Made by a program: the position numbers and the translations under genes | In this document: one piece after another, positions 11,809 to 24,300 of the stretch | Layout: each line of letters opens with the position of its first letter | Position numbering within the stretch: position 1 is the first letter of the stretch | Assembly: GCA_007449985.2 (NCBI GenBank) | Contig: VIIQ02000216.1 | Coordinates: forward strand, 1-64,000 | DNA from: Desmodesmus armatus | Taxonomy: Eukaryota; Chlorophyta; Chlorophyceae; Sphaeropleales; Scenedesmaceae | Direction: 5' to 3' | DNA: 64,000 bases | The notes under the pieces: generated by a model | What the model saw: the letters and a program-made list of their open reading frames with translations, nothing else | What the model was told of the DNA's origin: nothing | Databases searched by the model: none

Positions 11809-12481
11809 GGTGCGTGAGAGCGTATCAATACAGTGTAGTTTTATATGAACAAGGCTAGTTGCTGGTTCCCAGGCAAAACACCTGCCATTTCAATTTTCAA
11901 ACCAAAACACAACTGATCTAGTCAACCATTCGCTGCAAGCAGCCCTGAACAGGCTTCCAAGGCCGGGACAATGCTTCTGAGTTGCCCACGTGCTGTCAGG
12001 TATCTGATTCGATGCATTGATCTCGTGGCATTTTGGCCTCAACAACCAGCCTCGGCAGCGCTACTTGAAGTGTCTGCAGTGCACCCAAGGTTGGTTCGTT
12101 TCACCGTAACTCTCAGGAAGTTAGGGCGAAAACATCCTATCTATACCATCCTGGAGTTTCACCATTTTCTTCCTATCTAAAATCAGGGCAGGGCTGCACT
12201 CCTGTAGCCCAACAGAGCAAAAAAACACTGCCACCATGCCTGCCCAGTGCAGTGGCAAAGACTCCTAGAACGCTACCAAACTTCTCTTGCTAAAAAATAG
12301 GAGCTCTGCTGCACCACGTCAACAAGTAAAGGACACAAATGTTGGTGCTGGGTGGTCTCGTAAGAATGACTAAGATTCCGGAAGCTTCCAACTGGCGCAA
12401 CGTGCATTGCCCAGGCCTGCCACTGAATGTTTGCCTTAATCTACATTTATCACGACGCCGGGTACCAACATCAGCTACACC
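11809..12481. promoter_or_regulatory. Divergent intergenic region (shared promoter zone)
   Basis: About 670 bases separating the start codons of the minus-strand zinc-ribbon gene and the plus-strand MLF gene. Both genes must be transcribed from here. It is comparatively AT-rich (TTTTATATGAAC at 11839, CTAAAAAATAG near 12290). No convincing TATA box or known element was identified. Confidence 0.45.
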
Positions 12482-13884
12482 ATGTTTCCAGGAGGAGGTG
12501 ACCCGTTCGCCAGCATGTTCGGCATGATGAATCAAATGAACGGGATGATGAACCAAATGTTTCAAGACCCATTCTTTGGCATGCCCCCACCGGTGGGTGA
12601 GCTGGATCGCCCCCAAACCTCTCCAACCTGCTGTGCTGTCAAGCTCTGCTGACTGAGCCGGTGCCTGCCTTAATGTGTGCAGCAAGCGCCCCCTCAGAAC
12701 TACCAACATCACCCTCAGACAGCCCCCCGTATCGAGGAGGTGCCACAGGACGCTGCAACCAACCGCAGCAGCAGCGAGCCCTACCTGGTTGAAGAGCCAG
12801 GTGAGCGTGTCATCTGCTGTGCAAGGCAAGTCTCGAAAGCTTCGAAACGTACAGTTATTTGCGATCTGATCACCAGCAAACGTTGCTGTTGCCCCTCTGT
12901 GCAGATGATGGTGGCCATGGCCATGCAGCAGCACCGCCATCACCCCAACAGCACCAGGACGCCCACCCCAGCCACCCGCACAGCAGCCAGCAGCGCTCAG
13001 CACACCCCCACCAGCCGCCTGCAGGACAACAGTTCCCGCCCCAGCACACCCAGCAGAACCCTTTTGGGGCGTATCCCTTCGGCGGCATGTTTGGCGGCAT
13101 GTTGGGTGGACTCGTGGGTGGTATGATGCTGCCACCTATGGCGGGAGGTGGTGCTGGGGGTGCAGGACAGCAAGGACCCCAGGTGTTCAGCTACAGCAGC
13201 AGCTCTGTCATGAGGGCGGGACCTGATGGAGTGTACCACAGCTCAACTACCAGCAGGCAGGCTCCGGGAGGGGTGAGTCAGCTAACTTGTACTGTGCATT
13301 CGTGGACACACACCAGCACAGCGTAGCACGCAGCAGTCAGTGCTCCAAAACACTTACATACAGTAGACAGCGGCTGCTCGTGGCATGGGCTATCATGAAG
13401 CATTGCGCCGCGCCAACGCAGCCTGCATTTGCAGGTTCAGCAGCTGTACACATTTGTCTTGCATCACCGATTGCTGATTGCGGTTACTGTACGTGTTCTT
13501 TTATGCACGTGCCACCGCAGGTGCGTGAGACCCAGAAGACCATCCGTGATGGTCGCACTGGAGCAGAGTCCATGACTATTGCAAGGGGCATGGGGCAGCA
13601 GGTGCGGTGCTGGTCGTGTACTTGCTGTTGCAGGCACTGGTTGCTACAGCTGTGCTAGCAGCATCTCTGGTGTTGAAGAGGCTGTGCTGTTCAGCTTGCA
13701 TGTTGCTTTTTTTGTGCAATCTTGCAAATGACAGCTTGAGTGACTGGCAGCAGCAGCAGCAGCAGAAAAAGCTCAATGTGGCATGTGACCCTGCATGCGT
13801 CCTATCGTACTGAAGCAGCTTGTGTGGTGAAGCACACATGCATGCAAGCCAGCGTAGGGATGACGTCTTTGGTGTCTGCTAATT

Positions 13885-13917
<33 letters not shown>

Positions 13918-14702
13918 TGCCTTCAGGAGCGTGTGATTACAAGGAGGCGTGATGCAAACGGCCAGCTGATCACAGAGGAGCACCATACAGGTGTGTGCAC
14001 ATCGACCAGATGGTGGTGCTGACTGATGCACCGTGCATGTCTGAAGGCATGCGACTCCTTGCGTCAAGCAGGAGATGCTGTGTATGAGCATGCAAGCCAG
14101 TTTCCCAAGTGTCATATCCAGCGTTGTGTCTGGTGCGGTGCTGACGTGGCATAGCTGCGGCCGTGCATCATTTTGAAATCTGCGTTATTTTGATACCTGA
14201 CAAGACTTGGCGTTATTTTGATACCTGACAAGACTTGGCATCAAGCTTGCATGCAACACCTTGCCAAAGTGCATTTACAAATCACCTGGCTGGTTGATCA
14301 CACTAAACCCTGTGGACACACACTGCACCTTGCTGAACCTGGTGTGCAGGCATCGACCCCTCATCAGCACACCAGTTTGACCAACAGTGGACCCAGCGTG
14401 CACAGCAGACCATGCCTCAGTGGATGCAGGGCCACAGCAGCACACAGCGCATCAGCCCTGGCGGCATGCAGCAGCAGCAGCAGCTGGCCCTACCTCCTGC
14501 TGGTGCAGCAGCAGGATCAGGGGCCGCTCAGTATGGCGGTCAGCAGCAGCAGCAGCAGCAGGGGTACTACCAGCAGGGTGGGGCTGGTGGGTATGTGCAG
14601 CAGCAGCAGGGTGGGGGTTACGGTAGGCAGCAGCATGGCGGTAGGGGTGGTGGGGGTGGGGGTGTGGATGGCACAGGTTGGTCTGGTGGCTACCACGCTT
14701 GA
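12482..14702 (+). CDS. Myeloid leukemia factor (MLF) family protein
   Basis: Six exons, all phases consistent: 12482-12592, 12683-12800, 12905-13272, 13521-13601, 13927-13990, 14350-14702; 364 aa. The N-terminus (MFPGGGDPFASMFGMMNQM, then MFQDPFFGMP) is the Met/Phe-rich MLF start. The diagnostic core is FSYSSSSVMRAGPDGVYHSS followed by APGGVRETQKTIRDGRTGAE and the MTIARGMGQQ segment. An FDQQWTQRAQ segment matches the end of the MLF domain. Between start and core lies a Pro/His/Gln and Gly-rich linker (FGGMFGGMLGGLVGGMM). The C-terminus is low-complexity Gln/Gly. MLF proteins are nucleo-cytoplasmic adaptors without known enzymatic activity; the algal role is unknown. The start is the first ATG of the conserved N-terminus. 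High confidence. Confidence 0.92.
14184..14239. repeat. 28-bp perfect tandem duplication in MLF intron
   Basis: Two adjacent copies of a 28-base unit starting GTTATTTTGATACCTGACAA, inside the last MLF intron. A recent local duplication of no evident function. Confidence 0.9.
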
Positions 14703-16304
14703 GGCATGGTTTGATGAACGACAGAAGGATTTTGCCTCTGCTGCAACCCTCTGCTGCAACCCTCTGCTGCAACCCGTCACAGTGTTAAACACATGAGTTA
14801 CAACCATCAAGTGTGTGTTGCGTGCACCTCTGAAGAGCAGTGGTACTGGATGCCTGCTGGAGCTCGTTGTGGCAGCCAAATGTTGGTTTGTGCTTTTCAT
14901 TGAGCTGTTTTAGGGGTGAGCATGTTGTGCAGCAGGCAGACTACCACTATAATAGTGGCTGCACAGCCCGTGTGACTGTAGGATTCAACATCTCAGCCAG
15001 GATTGCTCGCATATTTGTGTTTGTAGGTCTCGTGTGCCGGCTAGTGAGGTGCTGTCTGCAGCTGCAGTTTGGAGGTGCCTTGCGCCACTTGCACAGCTTG
15101 CATGGCAACAGGTTGCCCGATTGTGGGTGATAGCTGTTGTCCAGTCCAGAACGCATGCTGTTTTGCCGATGTGGCTTGGCTGGGTCCATCGTGTTTCTGC
15201 GGCTGGGCGCCTGTCAGCAACAGCCCATTTTGTCCCTTTCGCTTCAGCCAGCAATGGACCCTTGTATATGTGTTTGTGTTGGGTGATCTGGCAGTGATAG
15301 TTCATCAGCTGTGTTGACTGTATGGACATGTAAAATAGGTGATCTGGCGGTTGGTGCCTTGGCTTTCTATTACGTTTGTGAGATGGCCTGTTGCTTGCGC
15401 TAGGCTGAGTTGTACTGGTCCGATCCATATTCAGAAGGCTCTGTCTGGCAAGGATCAAGGGTGAGCGTCAAATGTGGCAGGAGACCCTTGATAAAACGTT
15501 GCATCTGCACAGGATGCGGCAAACAGACAACCTGTCTGCAGCAAGCTACGAAAGCTGCTGCAAGTAGGGGACCAAGTCACGATGCTACCTGACAGTCCTA
15601 GGGCGTTCTGGGACGTTGCATGCAGCACGTCCATCCAACTGCTCTCCCTGACAACACAGTCACTAGCAGCGCATCAGAACCTCCCTCATCTGTACATGCC
15701 GCTGCCCACACATTGACTTCGTGACTTGTTGAAGAGGCAAGCTATTGACACGCCCCTTATGCTGTCCCTGACACCATGGAACCTCTCACACACACATGGG
15801 CGTGGTGCTGCTTGCAGGTAATCCTACTAGGCTTGATGGGGCTGCTGGACTCACAGCTTTGGTCTGGACGCCTTCTATTGTACTGTGAGGTTGCTTTGTT
15901 AGGCTTTCGTTGCCTGGGGTGGCGGTGGGGGACCCAGTGCTAGTTACATTGTGTTCTGTGTTCCAATCTTTGTGTTCCCAGTGTCTCCACAGGAAATCTT
16001 GCTACCTCCCCGGTTCCGGGCACTGTCTCACACATGGGCCACGCCTCTGGTTGCAAAGGGCTCTTCACATGCATGCTTGAGGGTCTAGGCCAATGGGCAG
16101 CATGGCCCCACCTCCCTCCCCTGGGGGCCTTGGGGCCGTGACACACGTAACCACTGATAACACAGCAAACCACACCACTGACATCACAGCAGACCCTCCC
16201 AAACCACTGACATCACAACAAACCCTCCAACACCACCAACAGGTAGTCTCCTGCTGACTGTCCTGGCCAGGACATGGCCTGCTGGGCTGCAGCAGCCTGA
16301 GGCT
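14703..16304. other. Non-coding stretch
   Basis: Downstream of the MLF stop codon. It includes three short CCACTGACATCACA-type direct repeats around 16152-16225. No spliced coding frame could be supported on either strand. The first part is likely MLF 3' untranslated region. Confidence 0.5.
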
Positions 16305-16405
16305 CTTTTGCCTGTCACAGGCTTAATCTAGAAATCTGCACTGCAGTTGCCTGCTGCTGCCAGTGCCTTGCACACTGCCTTGTGCTGGGGCCAGCTCTGA
16401 CGCTA
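16305..16405 (-). pseudogene. Second partial copy of the MYND-gene 3' end
   Basis: About 100 bases matching, in reverse orientation, the final codons and first 3' untranslated bases of the 38269-41821 MYND gene (the QSWPQHKAVC...CSAE segment and the following GCCTGTGACAGG). It lies directly next to the larger copy. It has no upstream coding context and is a dead duplicate. Confidence 0.7.
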
Positions 16406-17012
16406 GCAAAGGGGGTCAAATGGCTTGGCTCCTGACCACCGACCGCCGCGCAGCTGCGGCGGGCCTGCGGGCAACACTGGCCTATAGCAATAGCTGCTCA
16501 GCAGGCGGCGACTGCTCTTCTGCTGCCTGTGCTTCTGCTGGCCTGCTGGAACGCACTGCGGCAGTGGCTTGTCACAAGCAGCAGCAGTGCTGCAGCTCAA
16601 GGATGTCTTGCCTATCACATGCTTACTCTGCACTGCAGTTGCCTGCTGCTGCCAGTGCCTTGCACACCGCCTTGTGCTGGGGCCAGCTCTGACGCTGGCA
16701 GCGGGGGCTGCAGTAGTACGCCGTCCTGCACCCACTGCACTTGTGCCCTTTGCCTGACACGATGCTCTGCTCTGTGGACCCATCCACATAAATGCAGGAG
16801 GGGTTGTTGCAGACACCCCGCACGGCAATGGACGACAGCGCCTCACCCGCTGCCTGCATCTTCTGCACCAGGGTGGCGATGCTGCTGCTGCTTCTGTCCA
16901 GCTTTGCTGCTTCCCATGCTGCTGCTGCCTCTGCTGCTGCGTGCTGGAGTGCTAGTGGATCGTACCCCGCAGCCGCTAGCTGCTGGGAGACATCTGCGAT
17001 GCCTAACCACCC
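16406..17012 (-). pseudogene. Truncated copy of MYND zinc-finger gene (3' end and UTR)
   Basis: On the minus strand this reads as the last ~130 residues of the MYND protein at 38269-41821: the segment ...QLAAAGYDPLALQHAAAEA, then the finger with CNNPSC, KCSGC, YYCSPRC and HKAVC, ending CSAE at 16623. Similarity continues past the stop into the 3' untranslated region, so this is a genomic and not a domain-level copy. Upstream of about 17012 similarity stops, no in-frame ATG is available, and the remaining 1,000 codons are missing. The finger residues themselves are intact. Best explained as a segmental duplicate of the end of the gene. Confidence 0.8.
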
Positions 17013-18301
17013 CTCACCATGCCCTGAGGATCAACGCAGACCTGTGCCGTAGCCAAGTGCGTTTCCAGCAGCCTGCATTCGTGCAGCCTTTGGCAGTACA
17101 GTGCACTGCAGGAGGTGTGCGGCAGCAACTGGCCTTGCCCCGATCAGTGTTTATGTTTGCATGTGTGACGCCCTTGCGTGTGCTGAGCTCCGTGCACCCT
17201 GCAGCGTCGGTGCTAGTGTGCACCATGCTGTCCAGCATGGCATGGGCCCCATGTGTGAAACATGGAGGGTCACTGCATCTGCATTCCCAATGCAAAGTCT
17301 GCAGCCTCTTGACCGGCCGGGCCTTTTGAGGCTGGGAAGCCTTGGGGGATGCAAAATGCAATAGCACAACGCCCAGCTGGGGTATGGGGAGGCATGCAAA
17401 CGGATGGCAGATCAACCTGCATTGCAGGGTCACTCTGCTTGGCTTAGTCACCAGCTGTCACGGTACATGCGTGCAACTGCTCTCCTCATCCTACCACATG
17501 GTGCACTCATTGACTGTGTGTGTTCAACGTACACAGTGTGTGTGCTGGATTGTGCAACAATGCGTTGCTGGCTTTCAGATGGGGGGTGCTATGTATGTAG
17601 TATGTAATCAGCAGGGGAGGCTACCCCCGTAGGGCGAGTGTTGCTTGGGCTGTGGGTTCAATGTCATTGCATTGAAAACCCAGGCTGGGAGACAGCCAGG
17701 CCTGGCCAGGCAGATGCGTCTGGCGTGATGAGGCAGTATGGCGGTGTGATACCATGCAGGGCTGAGTCTTGTTGTAACGTTTTAGTAGGGTTTGTTGTGC
17801 TGCATGTGAGCAGTGATAACACGCACAGGCAACTGACAGGCTGGCAAACACCCAGGCTGGCAACTTGATGTGGTGGTGGGAGAAGTTGCAGACACCGTCA
17901 ACTATTGCATGCCCGATGTGATTATGCAAACAAGACGGGGTCGCAGCACATGCACGCTAGACCAGTCTGTCAGATCAGTTTGAATGACTGCATGTTTCAG
18001 GGAAGCAGGAGAGACATTCTTTCAGGGTGTGGGAACGCCAGAGGAGGGGTATCGTGCACTTATTGCTTTGCTCGGGCTGAATGCTTGCAGACGCGCTGTG
18101 CACTTCGTCAGGAGCACCCGTCTACTGTCCCAACCTCTTGAGCTGTCGGGGGTTTTCCATCGTCCGCTGCTGTGTATCACATCACTCAGTATCAAATATG
18201 CAGTTGTGTTTTAAGCTTCTCTTGGCCCCACACTGCTGCTAGGAATCCACCAGCAGCAACAGCAGCAGTACCTGTCGTCGGTGCAGGCCGTGCTGGACAG
18301 T
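17013..18301. other. Non-coding or unresolved 5' region of TPR gene
   Basis: No gene could be supported with confidence. The frame of the first TPR-gene exon stays open upstream of 18302 to an AG acceptor at 18241-18242 (a Gln-rich HQQQQQQYL segment), so an additional 5' exon may lie in 17.9-18.2 kb. A candidate (FFQGVGTPEEGYRALIALLG near 18015) was seen but not proven. Confidence 0.4.
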
Positions 18302-21300
18302 ATGAGCAGAGATAGCATGGATCCCGGACTGTTGCTGAGGTTGTTGCAAGAGCGGCTAGGACGTAATGGAGGTGGTGGACCAATGAGGGTGCTACCGGAA
18401 CAGCCGGGAGAAAGGCCCACCGACCCTACCCTAATGGGCAGGTTTGCCAACATGCCCGGGTTCCCGGGTATGGGAGGCCTGGCTGGGGACGCTGCCCCAC
18501 CGTCCAACGACGAGAGTGACGAGGGCAGAAGCAGAAAGTACAGGAGTGGGGGCTGGGAGCTTACAGGGCCCATGGCCTCCTTCCCCAACACCCTCATCCA
18601 TACGCCCAACCCCATGGTAGGTGCCCTCACCACTGCCTGCCAGCAGCATCTGCAGTTTCTGTCTGTCTTTCTCTTTGTGGAGATTCTAATCTGCATTCAT
18701 GTACAGGGGAACAGTCGAAGAAAGCGGTAAAAGACGTCTCCAGGCTGGCCTTTTGTCATTGGCTCTGCTGTTGTTTTTGCTCACAGGTACCTCTCAAGTT
18801 TGAGCAGCCGCCTGGGGAGTGGGGAGGTGAGCAGCAGCAGCTGGGTGCATGCCCCCCATGCCGGACAACTTTGTCAGAGAAGCATCAAAGCAGCCCAGTT
18901 TGCATCTTATCTAGTCAAAGCGCGCAGCCAGCATTCAGCAGATAGCCTCTCTTGCAGCCAGCTGTTCCTCTGGCAATGGTCTTTTTGCTGTTTCGTCCGA
19001 GTACCTATGTGTGTGGCTCTTACTAAAAGTCGCCAAGAAGTTGCAGTTGACTCACACCATGCTGTGCTGTGCTGTGCTGTGCTTCTTTCCTTATTTGCTG
19101 CAGCCTTATCAGTCATCAGCACGGAGCTGCACAGCATGGAGTCCTTTGAGGAGGACTTTGTGAGCAAGGAGGTTATGCGCGCACACATGAAGGCACTGGA
19201 TGCGTACAGCTGTGTCAGCTGGGAAGAAGCTGTACAGATAGCGCAGCAGGTGAGGCGGTGTGTGGCTTCTCCCTCTCTTATACTCTCACTCTCACTCTCT
19301 CCTCACTCTATCTTATTATCAGTGGACAGCAGCAGTTGGTGGTGATGCGGGCACACATGAGGGCCCTGGAGGCATACAGCTGCATCATGTGAGAGGAGGC
19401 GGTACATATAGCGCAGCAGGTGGCGGTGTGCCCCCCCCCCTCTACATCTCTTCTTTCTTCCTTATGACTTTGTACCTAGCAAAGGGCAGTGTGCAATCAG
19501 CTGGGGCTAACGGACGGGGCTGATGGACGTACACATAGAGGGCCGTGGAGGGGAGAATGTACAGGTGTGCCACCTTGGAGGAGGCAGAGCAGAAAGCACA
19601 GCAGATGAGATTTTTGTGGGCAGCAGCAAGGGCTTATGGTCTGAGCGTACTTCAGAGCAGTGCCCAGCAGCTGGTGCTTGGCACCAGAAAGTCAGCCGCA
19701 GAGTAACAACCCTCTGTGTTACCGCACCGCCTCATACAGATGCAACAGACGGCATGTTTCCTGCTGGTGCTGCTTGTTTTCAGGCGCTGGCCATCTCTCC
19801 AATTTGTCCCGAGGCCTGCAATGTGCTGGCCCTAGCCAAGGCCAACACTTATGAGGAGGCTCTGGAGTTCTACAACAAGGCAGAGGAGCTGGGACCCAAG
19901 GTAGGGTGGGGTGTTGTGGATTGGAGTTGGGGAGATTGGGGGCAAAGAGCAGGGTGGGGGGCGGGGGGGTCAGGCCAACACGTATGAGGAGGAGGCAATT
20001 TGATCGTGTAAGAAGGCAGTGTAGCTGGCGCTCAAGGTGAGTTGGGTGTGAAGAGTGGAGTTGTGGGGGTTTAGGGTGCGTTGGGGGCTGGGTGTCACGC
20101 CAACACATACGAGGTTGCTCTTGAGGTCATAACGGCGTAGGAGCTGGGGCCCAAGGTATGGGCAGGGGTTCAAGGGGTGGGGTCAATTTTGGCATCCTGG
20201 GGCCAAGGTTTGGGATTGTAGGACATGTAGGACTCATACAGTATGACTTCTGAAGGGGGATTCTGGGCTGCCGCTGCCGCCAGAGGCGTTGAGGGAACTG
20301 TTGGCTGTGGGGTTGCGGGGTGGGACTTTGGGCTTTGGTCAGCACCTGAAAGGAACAATGGAGCCCCCTATACACAAGCAGCAGGGCTCAAAGCTGATGC
20401 TGCTGTGCCCCAAGTGATCTTCGCTCAAGCTGCTGTGCAGGTGCTTGAGTCTCTCTCAGTGTGTGTTGAGAGCATCATGCTCAACTTTGACATTGTGCTG
20501 CTCATGTTCCTACGTGTGTTGTGTGCTGCTGTTGCAGGTATTGACCCCAGACTGCTGGTTGGAAATGACAGAGGAGCACAACTGCTGGCAGCACACACCC
20601 TACAGGGCATACTACAGGGGGCTGTATGGAGTCGCCAACACACTGCGCAAGATGGGCAGGTGGGTTGCCTGATGGTTGTTGGCGTCTGATGGTTCTGATG
20701 GTTGTTGATTGCAGTGCAGAGGGTCGACACTCACAGGACGGGCCTTGGGAGCATGGCTTGGTACATGCGGAGTGATGATTGTTTTTGGCTTGATGTTTGG
20801 ACACCCCTCTGCCGGTTTGGGGCAGGCGCTACCCATGTGACATGCTTGGCGGCCAACCTAATGTTAACATGAGGCAAGTTGCTGGACGGACACGGCAGCC
20901 CAAAGCAACACACTCGTGGAAGTTCTGTTCGCTGCTGTCTGGCGCTGTTGACTGCACCACACCCGTTTGCAGTCCTATTTGGGTATCATCAGGGGGGGCG
21001 GACTCCCACTGGCTGGGCACACACAGCGCAACCAGGCGAACCCAACTGCCGGGGGCCCAAGGCAAAGCCTTATTGAGATGCGCCTAACACCCCTATCTAT
21101 CTATTTTTGCAGGTATAATGAGTCGTTTGCTGCATATGAGCGGCTGCTGTCAGCTGACGGCAACTGGTACAGCTGGAGCAGCTACGTCAACGTGATGGCA
21201 ATCTACCCCTTTGTGCTGCTGGGAGCCAAGGGACCAAGGGTGAGTGAGGGAGAAGCCACAGTCCTTCGGTCGGGTGTCGGTTTTGGGGGGAGGTACATGA

Positions 21301-24300
21301 TGAATGGGCAATGGGTCGTGCCCAGAAAGGGTCTGGCTGTTCTTGAATGCACCCCATGTGCAAGCGTCTGGTCCACACTAGCCAGGTGTACAGGAGGCGT
21401 GTCTGACAAGTGTTGATAGCCGTCGTTTTGCCGCTCTACCATGCATAGTGCTCAATGGTGTCACCGTGATTGAGGCCCTACATGACCCCCTCCTGTCGAG
21501 TTTTTGCATCTGCATGCCGGCATATCATCAGTTGTACGAGAAAGGTACTTATAGGTTTGGCCAATGTGTCGCCGCCCCTTCAGGCCGTGCTTGAGTACAT
21601 GCGCAACTATGCTCACACTGAGGAGCACTTCGCGTACATCAGTGGCAGCGTGTACTGGACTGGAGCATACGTGCTGGCAGACCTGCTGCTGACGGAAGGT
21701 GGGCAGGGGGGGGGGTGTTTTAGGTACAAACTATCGCCTGTCAACCGTGCAATTCCTTCTGCAGCTTGCTTCTATGCCTGCTACAGTCTGTAAAAGAGGC
21801 TGTACCATGTCGTGCAGACATACGATGTATTCAGCATACGCTGTGGCATGCTGTGACAAGCTGTGCTGTGCTGGTGCCTTTCATGCTGGTGCAGCCAAGG
21901 GCACATCTGTCAGGGCTGAGGGTGCCAAGGTCACACGGGATGACAACTGGGCTGCTGACGGTTTGGACCTCTCCAAGCTGCCTGTTGACGGCCGGGGCAA
22001 TGACTACAGGAGTGTGAAGAGTGAGTAAACGGCAGTTCTGAGAGAAAGGGGAAGTTGTTTGCCACGCACAAATGTGATGATTTTCTGAGATGGAGGCCTG
22101 TGTGCTGGGTGCGGCAGTGTGAATGAATGCAGGGACGGTTTCTGAGCCCTGAATGGGCCCTTCCAGACTTTATCCCGGGGGATAAAGTCTTTGCAATGAC
22201 ATCCATCAGCAAGGCGCAGCACTTGACACAGGTGTTTGTCGCAGCAAGCTTTGCCAGCTCTGCAATGGCCCCCAGTATGCGCAAGCACACCATGCAAACT
22301 GAGCTATGCTTGCGGTCTGCGCTCTGGCTGATTTCCTGTTGCTGCAGCCCGCCCCCTGTTTTGTTTTGTGCACACCTACTACGAGGCTGTTGACTTCCTG
22401 CTGGGGGACAAGGCGATGCTGCCGGGCGTTGGCACCATCTGCGTCGGAGGTGGCAAGACCATGGCGGCAGCCAGCTTTGCATACACAATGGGGTGCGTGT
22501 GAAAGGTATTGCGCAGCTGCTAAGTCCCAGTAGGGGAGGGGTTGTTGTGTGGGTGTTTGCAAGACAAGCAACGGCATGGCCCACTTGAGTGGAGCATCAG
22601 CAGCAGCTCCCCGTTCAATTGGGCGGTTGCACTGCATGTATCACAACACTTGGGGTGCATGGAGGCCTGCGCTACGTGCTGGGGTACAAATGCTAGTCGT
22701 TGCCTCTGAAGGGAGGGCAAGGCTTGACACCTTTGCACAAGCTTGCTGGGAACAGCTTGGGATGTGGGGCTGTGTTGCTTGCATGGATCCCAGCGTCATT
22801 GACAATGAGCACTATCTTCTGGCTGGTAGCCCAGACTCGTCAATTCGCCATATTACTTACTGTTTGTGACAGTGCGTTTGCCAAGTCACAACAACAGTAA
22901 CGAGTTGTTCAGCACTTCCTCCCTTCTTACACGCATCATCGCGTGTCTGCAGGGCGCAGTGGCGCAGCAACCCATCAGTGTTGGAGCGTTTGCGTCGGTA
23001 CCGCAACACCTACGAGGTCAGGGCGCTGACCCAGGACCTGCGCAACCCCCGACTGAAGATTGACCTCCAGGAGCTACGGCAGTACATGACTGCACCTGGG
23101 GGATTCCACACCAAGGCGCTGGAGAGGGAGGTTGGGTGCGTACATGCTGCTGCTGCTGACGGTTTGCTGAAGTGAAAGCTTGCTGCAGGATGTATGTGTG
23201 CGCACAATGTGAGTACTTCAAACAACAGGTGGTGCATTTGTGTGCTAGATGTTTGGCTGCTACTGGCGCCACGTTGTGTGGGCGCCCAGCTGACTGCTTG
23301 GTCCCGTTGGGCCATGTCAAGCAGCGATCAGCACGATGACGTTGGACCATTCTGGGGTTTTGCTGTGCTATCGCTGAACTGGATTGAGGCCTACGGCTGT
23401 GTGTGAGTGGGTGTACGTTGGTTGATGCCATCACTTTGCTGCAGGTCTCACGCCCGTGTCAAGTCCCTGATGTACACCCTGCTGGATCTCCCTGATGGGC
23501 GGGAGTTCGGCAAGAATGAACTAAAGGTGTGTGAAAACTTCTGTGGTTGCATGACGGTGGATGACATCACAAGCACCTGTTCTTGAGTGAAGTTGCCCTT
23601 GTGCACAATCTATAACCTCTCGCATCACACGCAATGCACAGCATACTCCTCCCAATTCTGCATATGCAACATGGCCACAGAAATGTAATGTTATATATAG
23701 TGTGTAATGATTTATGTAATGTTATGTGTGTGTTGTTTCTGTGCCGCTCAGGTGCTGAAGTGGCTGATCGATGCTGATGTGCCGGTGACTGACACACACC
23801 CGCAAAGCCCCTATGACCAGCCCCTCCACATGGCCTGCTACCAGGGCTATGGCCCTGAGGCTGTGAAGCTGCTGCTGGCTGCTGGTGCTGACCCAATGAT
23901 GGCCAATAAGCACGGCCTCTCGGCACTCGGCATGACAGCCAACCAGGTAAGAGCGGGTTTTCCTTTTAAATCTAGATCCAAATCCAACGATCAAGGCATT
24001 TGGTCAAAATCCCAGTCAACGGGTACATGCAACAGCTGGCAGGTGAGCACCCCGTTTAGGAAGTGGCTATATGGGTGAGCCTGTTGTGGGGATGTGCTGT
24101 CGCGCGACTCGTGCGGCACGCAAGCAGTGTTTGTTTTATGCTGCTGCGTTTCTCCCCGTGCAGGGCAACTGGCGGGAGATGCAGGCCATTTTACAGGCGA
24201 TGCCGCAGCTGCTAACAGCCAATGCAGGTGAGGGAACTACTTTTTGAATTGTGGTTACATGGCAAGAGTCTGACACAGATTGGGTCAGCAGCATGGCGTG

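Noticed and set aside
10292..11848. 518-aa plus-strand open frame
   Set aside because: Antisense to the five-exon minus-strand gene, Cys/Leu-rich shadow of GC-rich codons, no domain.
1..12180. Terminal inverted repeats for the putative KDZ element (1-110 versus reverse of 12080-12180)
   Set aside because: Shared short words (TTACGGTGA, GTGCACT) occur in different order in the two ends; chance similarity is likely.
18717..18736. Micro-exon in the TPR gene (GNSRRK)
   Set aside because: It would put the following exon out of the sensible frame (VPLKFEQPPGEWG), while skipping it keeps all phases.
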